Assembly: GCF_003945595.2 (NCBI RefSeq)
Contig: NW_024104509.1
Coordinates: forward strand, 2,914,001 to 2,978,000
Direction: 5' to 3'
DNA from: Pipra filicauda
Lineage: Eukaryota > Chordata > Aves > Passeriformes > Pipridae
Length of the DNA stretch: 64,000 bases
The first letter of the stretch is position 1. The number at the start of each line of letters is the position of its first letter. Positions 13,450-25,385 of this stretch are shown here, piece by piece. The position numbers and the translations under genes were made by a program. The notes beneath the pieces were generated by a model. The model had not been told where the DNA came from and searched no databases. It worked only from the letters and a program-made list of their open reading frames with translations.

Positions 13450-14591
13450 CATCAGCCTAAATCATGGGTCATTTACCACCACCACCTGCGTCTCCTAGAA
13501 CGCTTCCATCAACGCTGCCTCCGAACAATCCTAAACATCCACTGGTCAGATTATGTGACCAATACATCTGTTCTAGAGCAAGCAGCTATCACAAGTATAG
13601 AGGCCATGTTGCTGAGAACACAGCTGTGCTGGGCAGGGCACGTCTCCAGGATGAAGGACCACCGCCTCCCTAAGATCCTGCTTTATGGTGAACTTGCCAC
13701 CGGCTGCTGCAAGAGAGGAGCCCCAAAGAGAAGATAAAAGGACTCCCTGAAACAACTCTGGTTCTCCTCCCTGGGGTACCAGTTCTGGTTCCATTTCCAT
13801 CTGAGGGGCCATTTCCTATGGTTGAGGGTGGAGAGGGAGAGGGAAACTCCAGCACCAGGGGTTTCTTCAGGTCCTCAGCCTGGAGGGGAGAGGTGCTCTC
13901 CCCTCCCCCCACCCACGAGGTCTCATGGCAGCCACAGACACAGCACACAGGACGTGGAGAGGAGGCAAGAGAGAGAGTTTATTGATGGGTTGGTTACATA
14001 TATAGGTTTAGGAGGATTCACAGGGTAACCAATTACAAGTCTCAAGGGGCTTACAGGAACACCAATTGCAGGAAGGGGTTAACAACCAATAGGAAGGGGT
14101 TAACAAGGTCCAATGAGAAGACTTCTTGATATCTTCTCAGGACACTTTTGCATGGGAGATAAGAATCCTTCACAGAGGGTGTCGGGAAGAAGGAGCAGTG
14201 ACTTTGCAGAAATACAAAAAGCCATTTTGAAACATGTTTAAACCACGGTTTCTCATATAATGCAGATTTACTGCCACAAACAACATCTCAGCCTTGGCCA
14301 TATTGATCATCATAACTGGTCTACTCTGGCCTCCAATAGGGAGGTCTGGATACACACCATCTATAAAGCTGCTGATGCCTTTGAGAACGCACACAGGATC
14401 ACTCTTGAGGAGAAAAGACAACACAGAAAGAATTGTACCTTGCAGAATATACCACCTAAGGAGTCTTTCTGCTGTGCCTTTTGCAACCGGACATGCCTAT
14501 CTCGTATTGGCCTCATTAGCCACCAAGGCGCTTGTAACAAATGTGGGCAGAGCCCTCCCCAAATCTTCGTTCACGAAGCCCAGCCATGAGA
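13450..14591 (+). mobile_element. 5'-truncated RTE-type LINE (possible AviRTE), split by a solo LTR
   Basis: Flanked by a 15-bp direct duplication TTACTTGAAGACCCT (13435-13449 and 14592-14606). The coding remnant lies in two parts, about 13470-13756 and 14279-14590. Part one reads LERFHQRCLRTILNIHWSDY, then ITSIEAMLLRTQLCWAGHVS and LPKILLYGEL, with a stop inside the ORF near 13735. Part two reads SLGHIDHHNWSTLASNREVW and ends in a Cys/His finger (CAFCNRTCLSRIGLISHQ). The stop codon sits at the very 3' end, so there is almost no 3' UTR. That, the RT C-terminal motif and the TSD fit the RTE clade. AviRTE is suggested from family knowledge only. Confidence 0.8.
13757..14278 (-). mobile_element. 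Solo LTR of an endogenous retrovirus (ERVK-like) inside the RTE element
   Basis: This 522-bp insertion breaks the RTE reading frame and is flanked by AACAAC at 13751-13756 and 14279-14284, a 6-bp target duplication typical of class II (ERVK) integration. On the minus strand it begins TGTGGCAG and ends ACCAGA, near-inverted termini. A TATA-like TATATATG (near 14005) and an AATAAA (plus TTTATT, 13978-13983) lie in promoter and poly-A positions, followed by a GC-richer U5-like part. There are no retroviral genes, so it is a recombined solo LTR. Confidence 0.8.
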
Positions 14592-14639
14592 TTACTTGAA
14601 GACCCTAGGAAAGAGGTATACACAGAATGAGAGTCATAG

Positions 14640-15330
14640 GACCAGTCATGGAGTCATGGAGCCAGTTACTCAGGACTTTTTAATATCTTCAGGGTTGGAG
14701 ATTCCAGAGCCTCTCTGGGCAATCTGTGCTAATGCTCATTCACCTTCATAGTGAAAAAGTGTCTCCTGATGTTTCTAGGGAATTGCCTGTGTTTCAGTTT
14801 GTGCCCATCGCCTCTGGCCTTGTCACCGGGCACATCTGTAAAGAGTCTGGCTCCATCTGCTGTGTGCCTTCCCTTCGGGTATTTGTACACATTAATAAGC
14901 CTTTGCTTCTCCAGGGTGAACAGTCACAGCTCTCTCAGACTCTCCTCAGAGGAGAAATGCACTGGTTCCTTCATCACCTCTGCATCCCTTTCGTAGGCTC
15001 TCTCTGGTATGTCCACGTTTCCTGTGTACTGGGGAGCCCAGAACTGGACGCAGCACTCCAGTGTGGCCTCAGCAGTGCAGAGCAGGAGCAGGATCACATC
15101 ACATGCTGGCAGTGCTCCTCCTAATGCAGCCCAGGATGCTGTTGGTGCTTTTTTTTTGCCACAAAGGCACACTGCTGGCTCATGGTGAACTTGGTGTCTA
15201 CTGTGATCCTCAAGCCTTTTCTGTGAAGCTGCTTTCCAGCTGTGCAGCCTCCAGATTGTACAGGTGGTGTCTGGGTCTGTTCCTCCCCTGATGATGTTGA
15301 ACTTCTGCTTGTTGAACTTCATGAGGCTAA
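14640..15330 (-). mobile_element. Degenerate CR1 LINE (copy B of the inverted pair)
   Basis: Antisense CR1: plus-strand landmarks GTGTTTCAGTTTGTGCCCAT, GAACTGGACGCAGCACTCCA and GTTGAACTTCATGAGG. Minus-strand translation gives [20 protein letters not shown], matching the CR1 RT C-terminal region. Bases 14733-15111 are identical to 34734-35112 in inverted orientation. Confidence 0.88.
14733..15111 (-). repeat. 379-bp perfect inverted repeat, arm B
   Basis: By base-by-base reading, the reverse complement of this interval equals 34734-35112 with no mismatch or gap. Outside it the CR1 copies differ sharply (about three quarters identical on the 15112-15180 side, barely alignable on the other). 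Confidence 0.95.
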
Positions 15331-17527
15331 ACACCACAAAATACACCACGAGACAAAATATATTTTGTTAATTCCTGTTCAGAAGACCTCCCAAGGCAGT
15401 CAGAGTACTTTCACATACTGTTATCTCCCTGCTAAAGGTTACCCATTCAACCAGATGGGAATCATACAGTACACTCCTGCTGTGAATACAGGAATAGAAA
15501 ATTTGACACATGGCCTGTTTTTGTATCAAGTTCTGAAGACACTGCATTTTCCTTTCCAAAAACGAGACATGTTCCATTCATGGCCTGACCGTGCATTCTG
15601 ATTTCCTATTATGCTAATACAAGTAAGTCTACTAAAGGAGAGACAGTGGTGATTATTCACCACAGCAGTAGGCATTGTAAAAAGTTTTGGTCATAATATA
15701 TGCAGAATCTGTAGAAATTGAGATAAAATCTCAGTATCCCAAAGTATGGAGCAAGTTAAAATAAAAAGGAACCATGGTTAAAGGTATAATGCCATGCAAA
15801 GATGCTGACAAGTCTGAGCTCAGCTGAAAAGATCACAGCCAACTTAGTACCTGGCATGGATGTGGCAGTAATAAAGTAAAATCATTATTAAAAGCTACAG
15901 TGCATATGCACAGTGAGTGTATTTCTACTGACACAATCTGTCTCATTTTGAAGAAGCCAGAAGTTTGATGGAAAAGACATGTGAATATCTATGCCAGAAA
16001 GGTACGCCATGATCAACAAAGTCTTCCTACTTGGAATCCCCTGATTCTGTCCTGCCAGGAGGTTTTCATAATTGCTGCAGGCAGCTTCACAGAAAACATG
16101 AGTGTGAAAGCAGAAGCTATTCCTTTCTGCAGACATGTAGGGAAACATGGTACCCATCAGAAAATAATAACGTTTTTGTATGAAAGACGTAATTCAGACA
16201 ACATTGCAAAATTCTTCATTGAAATCATTTGTGCTTAAGAACTACCTGTGCTGGTTTTCCTTAAAAAGAGAAATTCCCAAATACCACAGAAGCAGATAAT
16301 TCTGTAAGCAGAAGTACTGAAAGCATCTGGTTTTAAAGATTTACTCATACAGTAAATGAGTTTTCAAGTGTTTTTATAAATGTAAATCACATATAGATCC
16401 TAATTCTGATCTCCACTATATTCACGAAAACCAGGAGAAAGCCTTCCCAAGCCAGTGGAGCTACTTTCATGAGGAGGTCCAATTTAAGATGAAAATACAA
16501 GTTTGATGCTGTTAAACAGCTGGTGACCATCAGGCCTGTTGAAATCAGACCACAAACTCATTAAGGCAGGAATAGCTTCTTTGTTTGTGGCTAGTGTCTT
16601 ATTTCTTAATTGCAAGTGTTATTACAAAATGAGAGCAGAAAGGAAAGCTCTGATTTTTGCTAATTCAAAGCAGAACTAGAACAACATCAGTTTGTTAGGG
16701 CTGGAAGCTGAATTTTGACATGTGTAAATAACAGAAACCCTATTACACTGTCAAGCACTAGAAAGTTAAATCACATTTGACTTTGCTACGGTCACACACT
16801 CTGTTCAGTACTAACATTTTACGCAACCTCTTGCTTTCAGACACAGAATTAGTAATTCATGTTCAACGAAGATTCAAAATGTCTTGATGAAAATAGAAAA
16901 GAAAAACATCAATGCTGGAAAAAAAAAGTACTTCTGAAAATGTTGGCACAGGCAAAGTTAAATATTCTGCTTACTTCAGCCTGCCTCATAGTGATGTGTT
17001 TCCCTGGTTTTTTTGTCATAGTCTCTAAATATTATCAACTAATTCTTCCCACTGATAGTTCCTGTGTGCCAAAAAACAAATTGAATTTCGAAAAGAGTGT
17101 AGTAAAAGGCTAGAGAATAATACAATATTAATACTCAATTAATTTCTATAATAGACATGGGGAGGAAAAAGTAAAAAGAGAAAAAAACTAGGATCAGACA
17201 CTGCTTTCAAGAAATTGCATTTAATGACTCACCTTTAAAGACCCTTCTCACTAAAGGAAGAAAAAGGCTTTCTCTTTATATTAATAGCAATAAGTGAGGG
17301 TCTTCAGTCACCTACAGATGGTGCAACCTGAAAAGATATGTATCCTTGAAGACTATTTTGAATATAATGAGAACATTTATTTTATTTTATTTTCTCCACT
17401 GTTATTTGGTGCTAGAAATAGAAAGGTAGTCTCAATAGCAGCAAAGAGCTTTAGTCAGCCACTAGAACACCCAAACATGTAATAAAGATAACAATTTTTT
17501 TCTCTGGCATCCAGTGGAGGTAATATT
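15331..17527. other. Intergenic DNA, no gene recognised
   Basis: AT-rich DNA. An 84-codon frame at 16859-17113 has a hydrophobic stretch but no family resemblance, splice context or promoter. Confidence 0.55.
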
Positions 17528-18288
17528 AAGAACTTGGGTCATGACCCCATGCAGTGCTACAGGATGGGGAAAGAGTGGCTGGAAAGCTGCCCAGCACAAA
17601 AAGACCTGGGGGTGCCAGCTGAGAGCCAGATGGATATTGGCAGTGTGCCCAGGTGACTAAGAAGGCCAAGGGTATCCTGTCTCATACAGCAATAGTGTGG
17701 CCAACAGAACCAGGGCAGTGACCATCCTCCCGTACTTGGTACTGGTGAGGCCATATCTTGAGTCCTGTGTCCAGTTCTGGGCCCCTAACCACAAGAAAGA
17801 CATTGAGTCACTGCGGTGTGTCCAGAGAAGGGCAACAGAGCTGCTAAAAGGTCTGGAGCATAAGTCTTATGAGGAGAGGCTGAGGGAGCTGGGGTTGTTT
17901 AGCCTGGAGAAAAGGAGGCTCAGGGAAACCTTATTACTCTCCAGAACTACCTCAAAAGTGCTGGAAGTAAAGTGGGTGTCAGTCTCTTCTCTGAGGTAAT
18001 AAGCAATAGGAAGAGAGGAAATGGCCTCAAGTTGTACCAGGGAAGGTTTGGATTGGATATTACAAAAAAAATTCTTCAGCAATAGGGTCGCCAAGCACTG
18101 GAACAGGCTGCCCAGGGAAGTAGTGGAATCACCGTCCTTGGAGGTATTTAAAAGATGTGCAGACATAGCGGTTGGGGACACAGTTTAGTGGTAGAGTTGG
18201 CAGTGCTAGGTTTACAGTTGGACTTAAGGCCCAATCTAAAAGGTGTTTTCCAACCTAAATGATTTTATGATTTTATGATTTATGAGTC
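17528..18288 (+). mobile_element. CR1 LINE, 5'-truncated
   Basis: Sense CR1 with ACCCCATGCAGTGCTACAGG, CCAGTTCTGGGCCCC, the RT C-terminal stretch [20 protein letters not shown], then GAGGTATTTAAAAGATGTGC and a 3' end CCAACCTAAATGATTTTATG near 18270. Frames are broken by indels. Confidence 0.92.
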
Positions 18289-21200
18289 ATATGATTCTAA
18301 AGAACAACATAGGTCCTAATATAGGAACATGTCATTTTAAGAATCCTCTGAGCAATATGGTTAGGAATTGTCTCCAAGAAAGATCCAAAGGACAATTAGG
18401 GAATAAATCCATGATGGTCATGAAAGGCATCTTGCCTCAGCTCATCTGGCACATCACAGCAGAGGATCAAGATTTCTGCTTTCAGAACAGAAACAAACCA
18501 GTACTTTTTAAACTTAATTACTGAATGAATATGTTATTTTCTTTGCCTTACTGTGCTTTTCTTCCTAAATATGAGATTCAAATTTTCAAATATATTTTAA
18601 AACCCTCCATAACACTAGATCAGAAATTCCCCTTTCTCTTGGAACAGAATGTAGATTCATGCTCAGAATATCACCTCATTTGTAGGGAAGACAGCTACTA
18701 GTTCCCTGGGATGCAAACTTAAACCCACTTCTTGTCCCTATACACACCATTTAAGTTTTCTCTGTGACTTAAAGGTGCACACAACAGGCAATGGGTCAAT
18801 TCCTAGTCTCATCCAATCAGATATAAAAGTCAGCAAACTCACATGAAATCAAGGCAGGCAGAATAACACACAAGAGAAGCCTGGTCTTTTAGGCAGGAGC
18901 ACTAATCTGCCTGCAAAACAGCCTTGCACACTTTTTCTTTTGCCTTTCAACTGGTTTGTATACAGCTGTGACATCTATTTACCATTTCTGCCACTGCTTA
19001 TCTTCAGGGCAAAGTTTTGTTGGTACAAAGAATCTCTGCCCTCTTCCACCTTCACCATTTCCAACTGTGGACTTCCAGCCACTCCACCGTATTCAGCTGG
19101 TTCCTTGGCAAACTTCCCTTCCCCTTAGAAGTGATGTCCCAGAGACTAAGTTCTGATTTGCATTTGACAAGCATTCCTGTGTTAAAAGAAGTTGCAGGGT
19201 GTTCACAACTGTGGGCAATTTGCATTTGGAACCAATGACTACACAGCTTCAGACACAGATTTAACTTTTCGTGTGTTAAAAGCCCTTGAAGCTAACCCCA
19301 GAACAATTATCAGCATTTGTAATGGTGATTTCTGACATGCCATTGGGGATTGCTTCATAATCAGAAAGAACAGAACCACAAAAGTAAAAGTTCTGCCAGA
19401 AAAGGAGTAGACTAAACTAGACAGATGGTTAATACTAACTGAAAAGACACCCAGATTTGTGATTTTCTTTTTTCTTAACAGCAGTATCAACAAACAAATC
19501 GAGAAAGTTCATAATATTTCTTCAATTAACTGTTCAAACAGTCTCTTTGTATTCCTTAGGTGATCTGTCAGCACCACCAGGTTCATCTCCCAGACAGACG
19601 GGGCACGTGGAGATCTCATCCTGTTCCAGGGACTTTTTAGTGGAAAATTGTGCACAAAACCCAAAGGCGTAGTGTGCACCCTGGCATGCAGTATCACTGT
19701 AACATTGTGCTACTGATGCATTTTGCCTATCCTAGCACAGGGCATGAGGGCATGCACCAACCTCCTGGCACTGTGCATGGTGAGAGAAATCACACATGGT
19801 GCAACGTGTGTTTGTGCTGCCTCTTTGTTAACATTCATGTATTGAAACACTCAGCCAGATCTGCCCAAGTTTCCCTTTCCCCATCTCAGAGTACACCATG
19901 TATGAAGTACATACATGTGCGTCCTGAGTGATGAACCATAGGAAAAGGTCCTTCAGCAAGGCAGGCATTACAATAAACTGTCTACTTACTCCCACATACT
20001 CTCCAATGGTAAAGGAAATTATGTCAAACAAGTTCATCTATGTGTTTTTGTTTCTCCCATACTAGCCCACTCTGTAACTAGGTCCCCAAGTGGCTTTTTT
20101 TTTCTCGATGCTCAAGTTTCCATGCAAAACGTAAAATTTGTGGCCACTAGGCTGTCATCTTCAAGGCTGGGAGCCATGTGTCTTTCTTCTTGGGTGGCTT
20201 CCACAGTAGGATACTATAATCAGGATCAATTATGGATTTATTTCTTAAAAAGAACAGCCACTTCTTATGGTTTACTCTGCCTTTTTGGATAGTAATTGAG
20301 ACAATTCAGATTCCCGTGTCCCAAACAGAAGAGAAATTCTCTTAATAAACAGGAGAAGATTTAGCAGACAGGATTTATTGGAAATAATTCTTCCTGCATA
20401 TAGTAGGTCACAACATAGGCCAAATATATCATTATAAAGTTACTACTAGGCCACGAGAAACTAGGGCAATTTCTGCAAAAATATTCTGTAACATTTGAAG
20501 CTAACACTTAACATTAGGCAAAAGAAGTACATAGATGAACCAAAGAAGGAAAACAGAGCAAACCCTAGCTTTTTCATACACGAAGTTTTATCTGTGCAAC
20601 AAATGGAAATGCAGGCTCCTACAGCCCATACCAGAAGATGCAGCTTCATCAAACACTGCTTTGCTGGAGCCACACAGCCTTCCCTGTGAAACAGCCCCAT
20701 GTGACCATCAAGTGCTGAGAGAGTGGAGCTGGCAGTGGCCAGCATCAGCTGGGAAGGGGGGCATTCTGTGGGCCCATGGCCCAGGAGACAGAGGAGTTCC
20801 TCCTGCTGAGTTTCCTAAACAAAACCTGAATTATCAACATGCACAAAAAACCAGGTCCACGCTGAAGAGCCTTTGGCTGTAAGAACACCTCAACCGTGTA
20901 AAAGGCAGCCAGGCTACACTACTTCTTTTTTTTTCTACTTAGGTGCAGATCTCATTGGCTCTGCTCTGTTTTACATGCCACTAAGGGTACAATGCCAGTG
21001 TAACTGCAGTATGCCTTACTGCAGCCCATGCTGCTGCACTGCAGCCCAGCCTGTGCCCACACAAAAGCCTGCAAAGCTCTCCGTGCATGGAGCAGCAGAA
21101 AATGGTGTTGCCTAAGCCAGCATCTCGAGAGACCCATCAGGGTCCAGCTGAGCCAGCAGTCTTGGTACTCACTAGGAGAGAGATTCCAGCCCTACTACAC

Positions 21201-22378
21201 TAATTGACACAGCTGTTTAGCATATCAGATATCCATATTTTGAAAGTTTTATTTGTCATTATTGCCAGATGTCAAAGGAATTATTAACCTAGATGCGAGC
21301 AGTATCTGAGATGCCTGCAGCAAGGTTATGGTGACCCATGTAAAAAGTTCTAAGTTCACATTCCTGTGCTCTAGGACTTCAGATTAGTCCTATTAGCAGA
21401 TAATTCGTACATTTAGGAAGTGTTTATATGTTTCTAATTACTTGAAGCTCTATCTACAAGACCTTGAAAAGGTCACGCATGACCCAGTAAACCATCAAAA
21501 CAATGAAAAGGCCTTTATAGACATATCACACTTCAGGCTGAAGAAATATGTTTAAGCCTTCCTGCTTTGTTCCAGTTTCCCCAGCAAGCTAAAAACTATT
21601 CTTCAGTTGTTTTAGAAAGAGGTCATTGAAGTAACAACCACTTTCCTCCAACTCCTCTTGAACTAGGGGGAATAGAAATGAGGAAACAAAAGATCTTTCA
21701 CTACTGATATGATTTGGTCTGCACTTTTAGTACCGTGTAACAGAAATGTGACTTGATAACTCCAGTATATCCCTTTGAGAGAATGGGCTTCCTATTTTAA
21801 AGCACAATTCTTTCTCGAGTAAAAACTAAGAGGATAGGGATTTGCTATACCCAAGATTCCCATTGCAAAAACTCTCTTCACAAAGAAAACATGTTTTGCT
21901 ATCTACTTAGCTCATACACCTTCATGGGTGCTCTGTTTTGTGTGCCATTGCCACAAGTATTGTATTTGCACTTATTGCTGAAACGTGAAACAGAAACAGT
22001 CCAGTGGAACAGAACAGAGTGGGGAGAATGGTCACAGAGATGGCTTTGAGGCCTTCTCTCTGTCTACATATTTTCTGGAAGAGCTGTTCCTGCATGGGCT
22101 GTCAGCGTAACCAGGGCTCAGGAATGTACAGGGATAAAAGTCCCTCTCTGCTGGTTGCAAAGAGTAAGGAACAGAGTACAAGACACAATAACAGTCTGAA
22201 ACATGTTTCATGTTATCTTAGCTATATTTAGATTGGTTAAAATGCTATTACTATCTCCTAGTTTAATAGCAATTGTTCCATCTGCTCATGTTCATTAGCA
22301 TAAGAGAGCAAAATAAATATCAAGACAGATTAGGAGTACTTGTTCCTACAGTTTAAATAAGTAACCTGTCATATTTTC
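18289..22378. other. Intergenic DNA, no gene recognised
   Basis: About 4 kb of mostly unique AT-rich sequence. A slightly GC-richer part at 20690-21160 has short open frames on both strands but no recognisable protein. I see nothing I can name. Confidence 0.5.
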
Positions 22379-22394
22379 GGGGGGGGGGGGGGGG
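22379..22394 (+). repeat. Homopolymer run of 16 G
   Basis: Uninterrupted G16 directly upstream of a CR1 3' fragment, followed by TGTGTAG. Confidence 0.95.
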
Positions 22395-22545
22395 TGTGTA
22401 GTGAGAACTACAGCTAGGATGTTGTGGAAAAGGCTCTCAGTCACATGGTGTGATTCTTGGGGCTGTCCTGTGCAGGGCCATGAGTTGGACTTCAATGATC
22501 CTAGTGGGTTCCTTCTAACTCAAGAATCTTCTATGATTAATTCTA
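22395..22545 (+). mobile_element. CR1 LINE 3' fragment
   Basis: CACATGGTGTGATTCTTGGG, GAGTTGGACTTCAATGATCC and TTCCTTCTAACTC followed by TTCTATG-type octamers identify a short 3' end of the CR1 subfamily also seen at 27.4 and 42.9 kb. Confidence 0.87.
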
Positions 22546-23272
22546 TGAGTATTTACTTGTAACATTTTTTTCCACTCTTCTAACTTGAAAAAAAAATAGT
22601 AAAATACGTAACATATAGGCCTAAAATGAGAATTTGACCCTGCTTCTTAAATCAAACTTTTCCTTCACATGAGAATAAATTGGATAAAATAGTCATTTCT
22701 CAACAGTTTTCATCACTTGTGTATAGGAAGAGAGAGTTAAATTTTAGTTAACGCTTCCAGTTTTAGCAATCCACTTCCTTTTTGCATTTACTTGGTCCCT
22801 TTTAAAAGTTCTCCTCCTCTGTTAAACACCTCCAACTTCAATAACTATGCTCTTTGGACTTTTTCTGAGCTGAAGCACAAAAATTCTTTGATTTCATTCT
22901 GGAGTCACTGAAAATTTACAGACAATGGTAAGCTCTCTCTCATGTTTTTGCTTTTAAATCTCTGCAAGTTTGGTGCAGGGGAAGAAGGAGGAAAGCAAAA
23001 ACAGTGAGCAAGGTCAGCAGAAGTACTGAAAATTTGAAATAGTGACAGTAGTAAATTTTACGGTTTTGGTTTTGTTTTTTTTTCGAGTGTCCAAATGATA
23101 GTTGAAATTAATTTTCCTTTTGCAATTTCTCCATCATCAAAATAAAAAATCAAGTCACAATCATTATTTTTCTCACAGCAGTAGCCAAAATCAACACCAT
23201 CACTCTATTCTGAGGTGCATGGGAAAGCAATATCTTGGAGAAAGAAACAAACATCATGAGAACAATGTGTAC
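22546..23272. other. Intergenic DNA, nothing recognised
   Basis: AT-rich sequence between a CR1 fragment and an LTR. Confidence 0.5.
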
Positions 23273-24335
23273 TGTAGTGGGTTGACCCTGGCCAGATGCC
23301 AGGTACCCACTAAAGTCACTCTCTCACTCTCCCTCTGCAACTGGACAGAGGAGAGAAAAAAAACACCTAAGGATTCATGAGTTGAGATAACAGCTGGGAG
23401 AGATCAGTTACTGATTACCTTCACAGGCAAAACAGGCTCAAAGTGGGGATAGTACTTAAATTTATTACTAACAGGATAAGAGTCAAAGAGTGAGAAATAA
23501 AACAATCTTAAAAACACCTTCCCCCCTCCCTCCTTCCACATTCTCCCTCCTCCCCCCAAGTAGTGCAAGGGGACGGGGAATGGGGGTTATGGTCAGTTGT
23601 TGTTTCTGCCACTGCTCAGAGAGAGGAGTCCTGCCCCTGCTCCCGTGGGGTCCCTCCCATGGGAGACAGTCCTTGATGGACCTCTCCAGTGTGAGTCCAT
23701 CCCTCGGGCACCAGTTCTTCCCAAACTGCTGTTCCCTGGGTCAATCCTCCATGGGGTGCAGTCCTTCATGAATGAGCTGTACCAGCGTGGGTCCCCCACA
23801 GGGGCCACAAGTCCTACCCGGGAAAAACCTGCTCCAGCGTGGGCTTCCCTCTCCATGGGCTGCAGGTCCCGGGCAGGACCCTGCTCCATCCTGGGCCTCC
23901 CACGGGGTCACAGCCTCCTTCATGCATCCACCTGCTCCAGCATGGGCTCCTCCATGGGCTGCAGGGGCACAGCTGCTCCACCATGGTCTGCACCACGGGC
24001 TGCAGGGGCCTCAGCTCTGGCACCTGGAGCACCTCCTGCCCCTCCTTCTGCACTGACCTTGGTGTCTGCATTGTTGTTCCTGTGTTCTCTCACCACTCTT
24101 CCCTGGCTGGAATTCTTTCTGTGCCACAACCTTCTGTTCTTAAATATGTTATCACAGAGGTGTTACTGTTACCCCTAATTGACTTGGCCTTGGCCTTGGC
24201 CAGCGGCAGGAAGTCTGTCCTGGAGCTGGCTGGAATTGGCTCCACAGGACAGGGGAAGCTTCTAGCGGCTTCTAAAAGAAGCCATTCCTGTAGACCCCCA
24301 CCACTACCAAAACCCAGCCACAGAAACCCACTACA
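23273..24335 (-). mobile_element. Solo LTR of an ERVL-like endogenous retrovirus
   Basis: Ends are TGTAGTGGGTT on plus and its inverted counterpart AACCCACTACA, flanked by the 5-bp target duplication TGTAC (23268-23272 and 24336-24340). A 5-bp duplication is typical of ERVL. The middle (about 23640-24020) is built from degenerate modules with repeated CCATGGGCTGCAGG, CCACGGGCTGCAGG and CTCCAGCGTGGG cores. The layout matches a widespread avian LTR I recognise. Canonical LTR reading direction is minus (TGTAGTGGGTTTCTGTGGC). No internal genes are present. The 193- and 207-codon frames inside it come from GC-rich repeat composition. Confidence 0.9.
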
Positions 24336-25104
24336 TGTACTTAGCATGAAATACCTCAATGTGTGTGAGGAGCACACTAGTGTAGATGTATATAGGAGAC
24401 AACCCCTGCAAGCACTGATTTATTTGGTACAGCACACCTCCCCTATAAATATCACAATATGAAAGGGTTTTCAGGGTTTTTTTGGTTGGTTGGTTGGTTT
24501 TTTGGGTTTGTTTTTTTTTTTTTGGTTGGTTGGTTTGGTTTGGTTTTGGAGGTGTTTTTTATATTGTGGGACACTTAACATGGTTTTCAGCAGATGCTTG
24601 TGTTTTTTGTGTCCAAGGTAGAATAGAACAGCATGTATTGCAACACACTAAAAAAAAAAAAAAAATTTGAGTTGTACTGGCATGAACAACTGCAAAAAAT
24701 TACACTGTCTGTTCCTATATGTTCTTAGGCTCCTCCAGTGAAGCAGGAGGCCTAATGTAAGAATGTCCTGCTGTGTCCTTGGTTTTAGCCATCAAATTCA
24801 CGTGGCATCTGCTGCCCGACACAGAAGTCTAGTAATTCTGATTCTTCTAATTTTGCTCCATAGACTTTGACTTCTAGACAGGCAGAGTAGAATAGAAGAC
24901 ATGGATCTGAACATGCATATGTGGGTCTCTCTCACACTCATAACTATCCTGTTACCAGCTTTGCATTCTCCATTCATCACCAACAGTCTTCTTTGCCACC
25001 CTATTCTGTCCCCCCTCAACTAAAAAATAAGGTTTTCTCACACAAGAGTAGGGACAAAGATAGGTATAGGATCAGGCAGGGCCTAATGCAGACACTCCTT
25101 GGTG
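24336..25104. other. Intergenic DNA with TTGG-rich simple repeat
   Basis: Unique sequence plus a T/G tract, TTGG and TTTGG repeats at about 24474-24550, and an A run near 24650. No gene. Confidence 0.65.
24474..24550 (+). repeat. (TTGG)n / poly-T low-complexity tract
   Basis: Directly visible GGTT repeats broken by T homopolymers. Confidence 0.85.
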
Positions 25105-25385
25105 CAGGATTTGGCATTTTAATTCGTTAAATTTCATCCTGTTAATCACAGCTCAATGCTCCAATCTATCCAGATGCCTCTTGGCCTTCAAAAGAGTCAA
25201 CAGCACTTCCCAGTTTGGTATCATCAGCAAATTTGCTAATGCCTTCCACTCCTACATTCAGATTGTTGATAAATACATTGAACAGAACTGGCCCTAGAGC
25301 TGAACCCTGAGGAACAGCACTGGTGACCTGGCACCACCCACATGTAGCCCTGTTCACTCAACCCTTTGACCTCTGCTCTTCAGCC
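25105..25385 (-). mobile_element. CR1 LINE internal fragment
   Basis: Minus-strand translation gives [20 protein letters not shown] followed by [11 protein letters not shown], the CR1 reverse transcriptase catalytic (FADD) region. Neither the 3' tail nor the 5' part is present. Confidence 0.85.

Noticed and set aside
14260..14589. Zinc-finger-like small protein gene (CAFCNRTC with downstream His/Cys)
   Set aside because: It is the C-terminal finger of the RTE element, repeated in the 32-kb copy and bounded by target-site duplications.
16859..17113. 84-codon ORF with a hydrophobic segment
   Set aside because: No family resemblance, no promoter or splice context, and of a length expected by chance.
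23597..24178. 193-codon plus-strand open frame (and a 207-codon frame at 23839-24462)
   Set aside because: Both lie inside the GC-rich modular ERVL-like LTR; overlapping frames on both strands reflect base composition, not protein.
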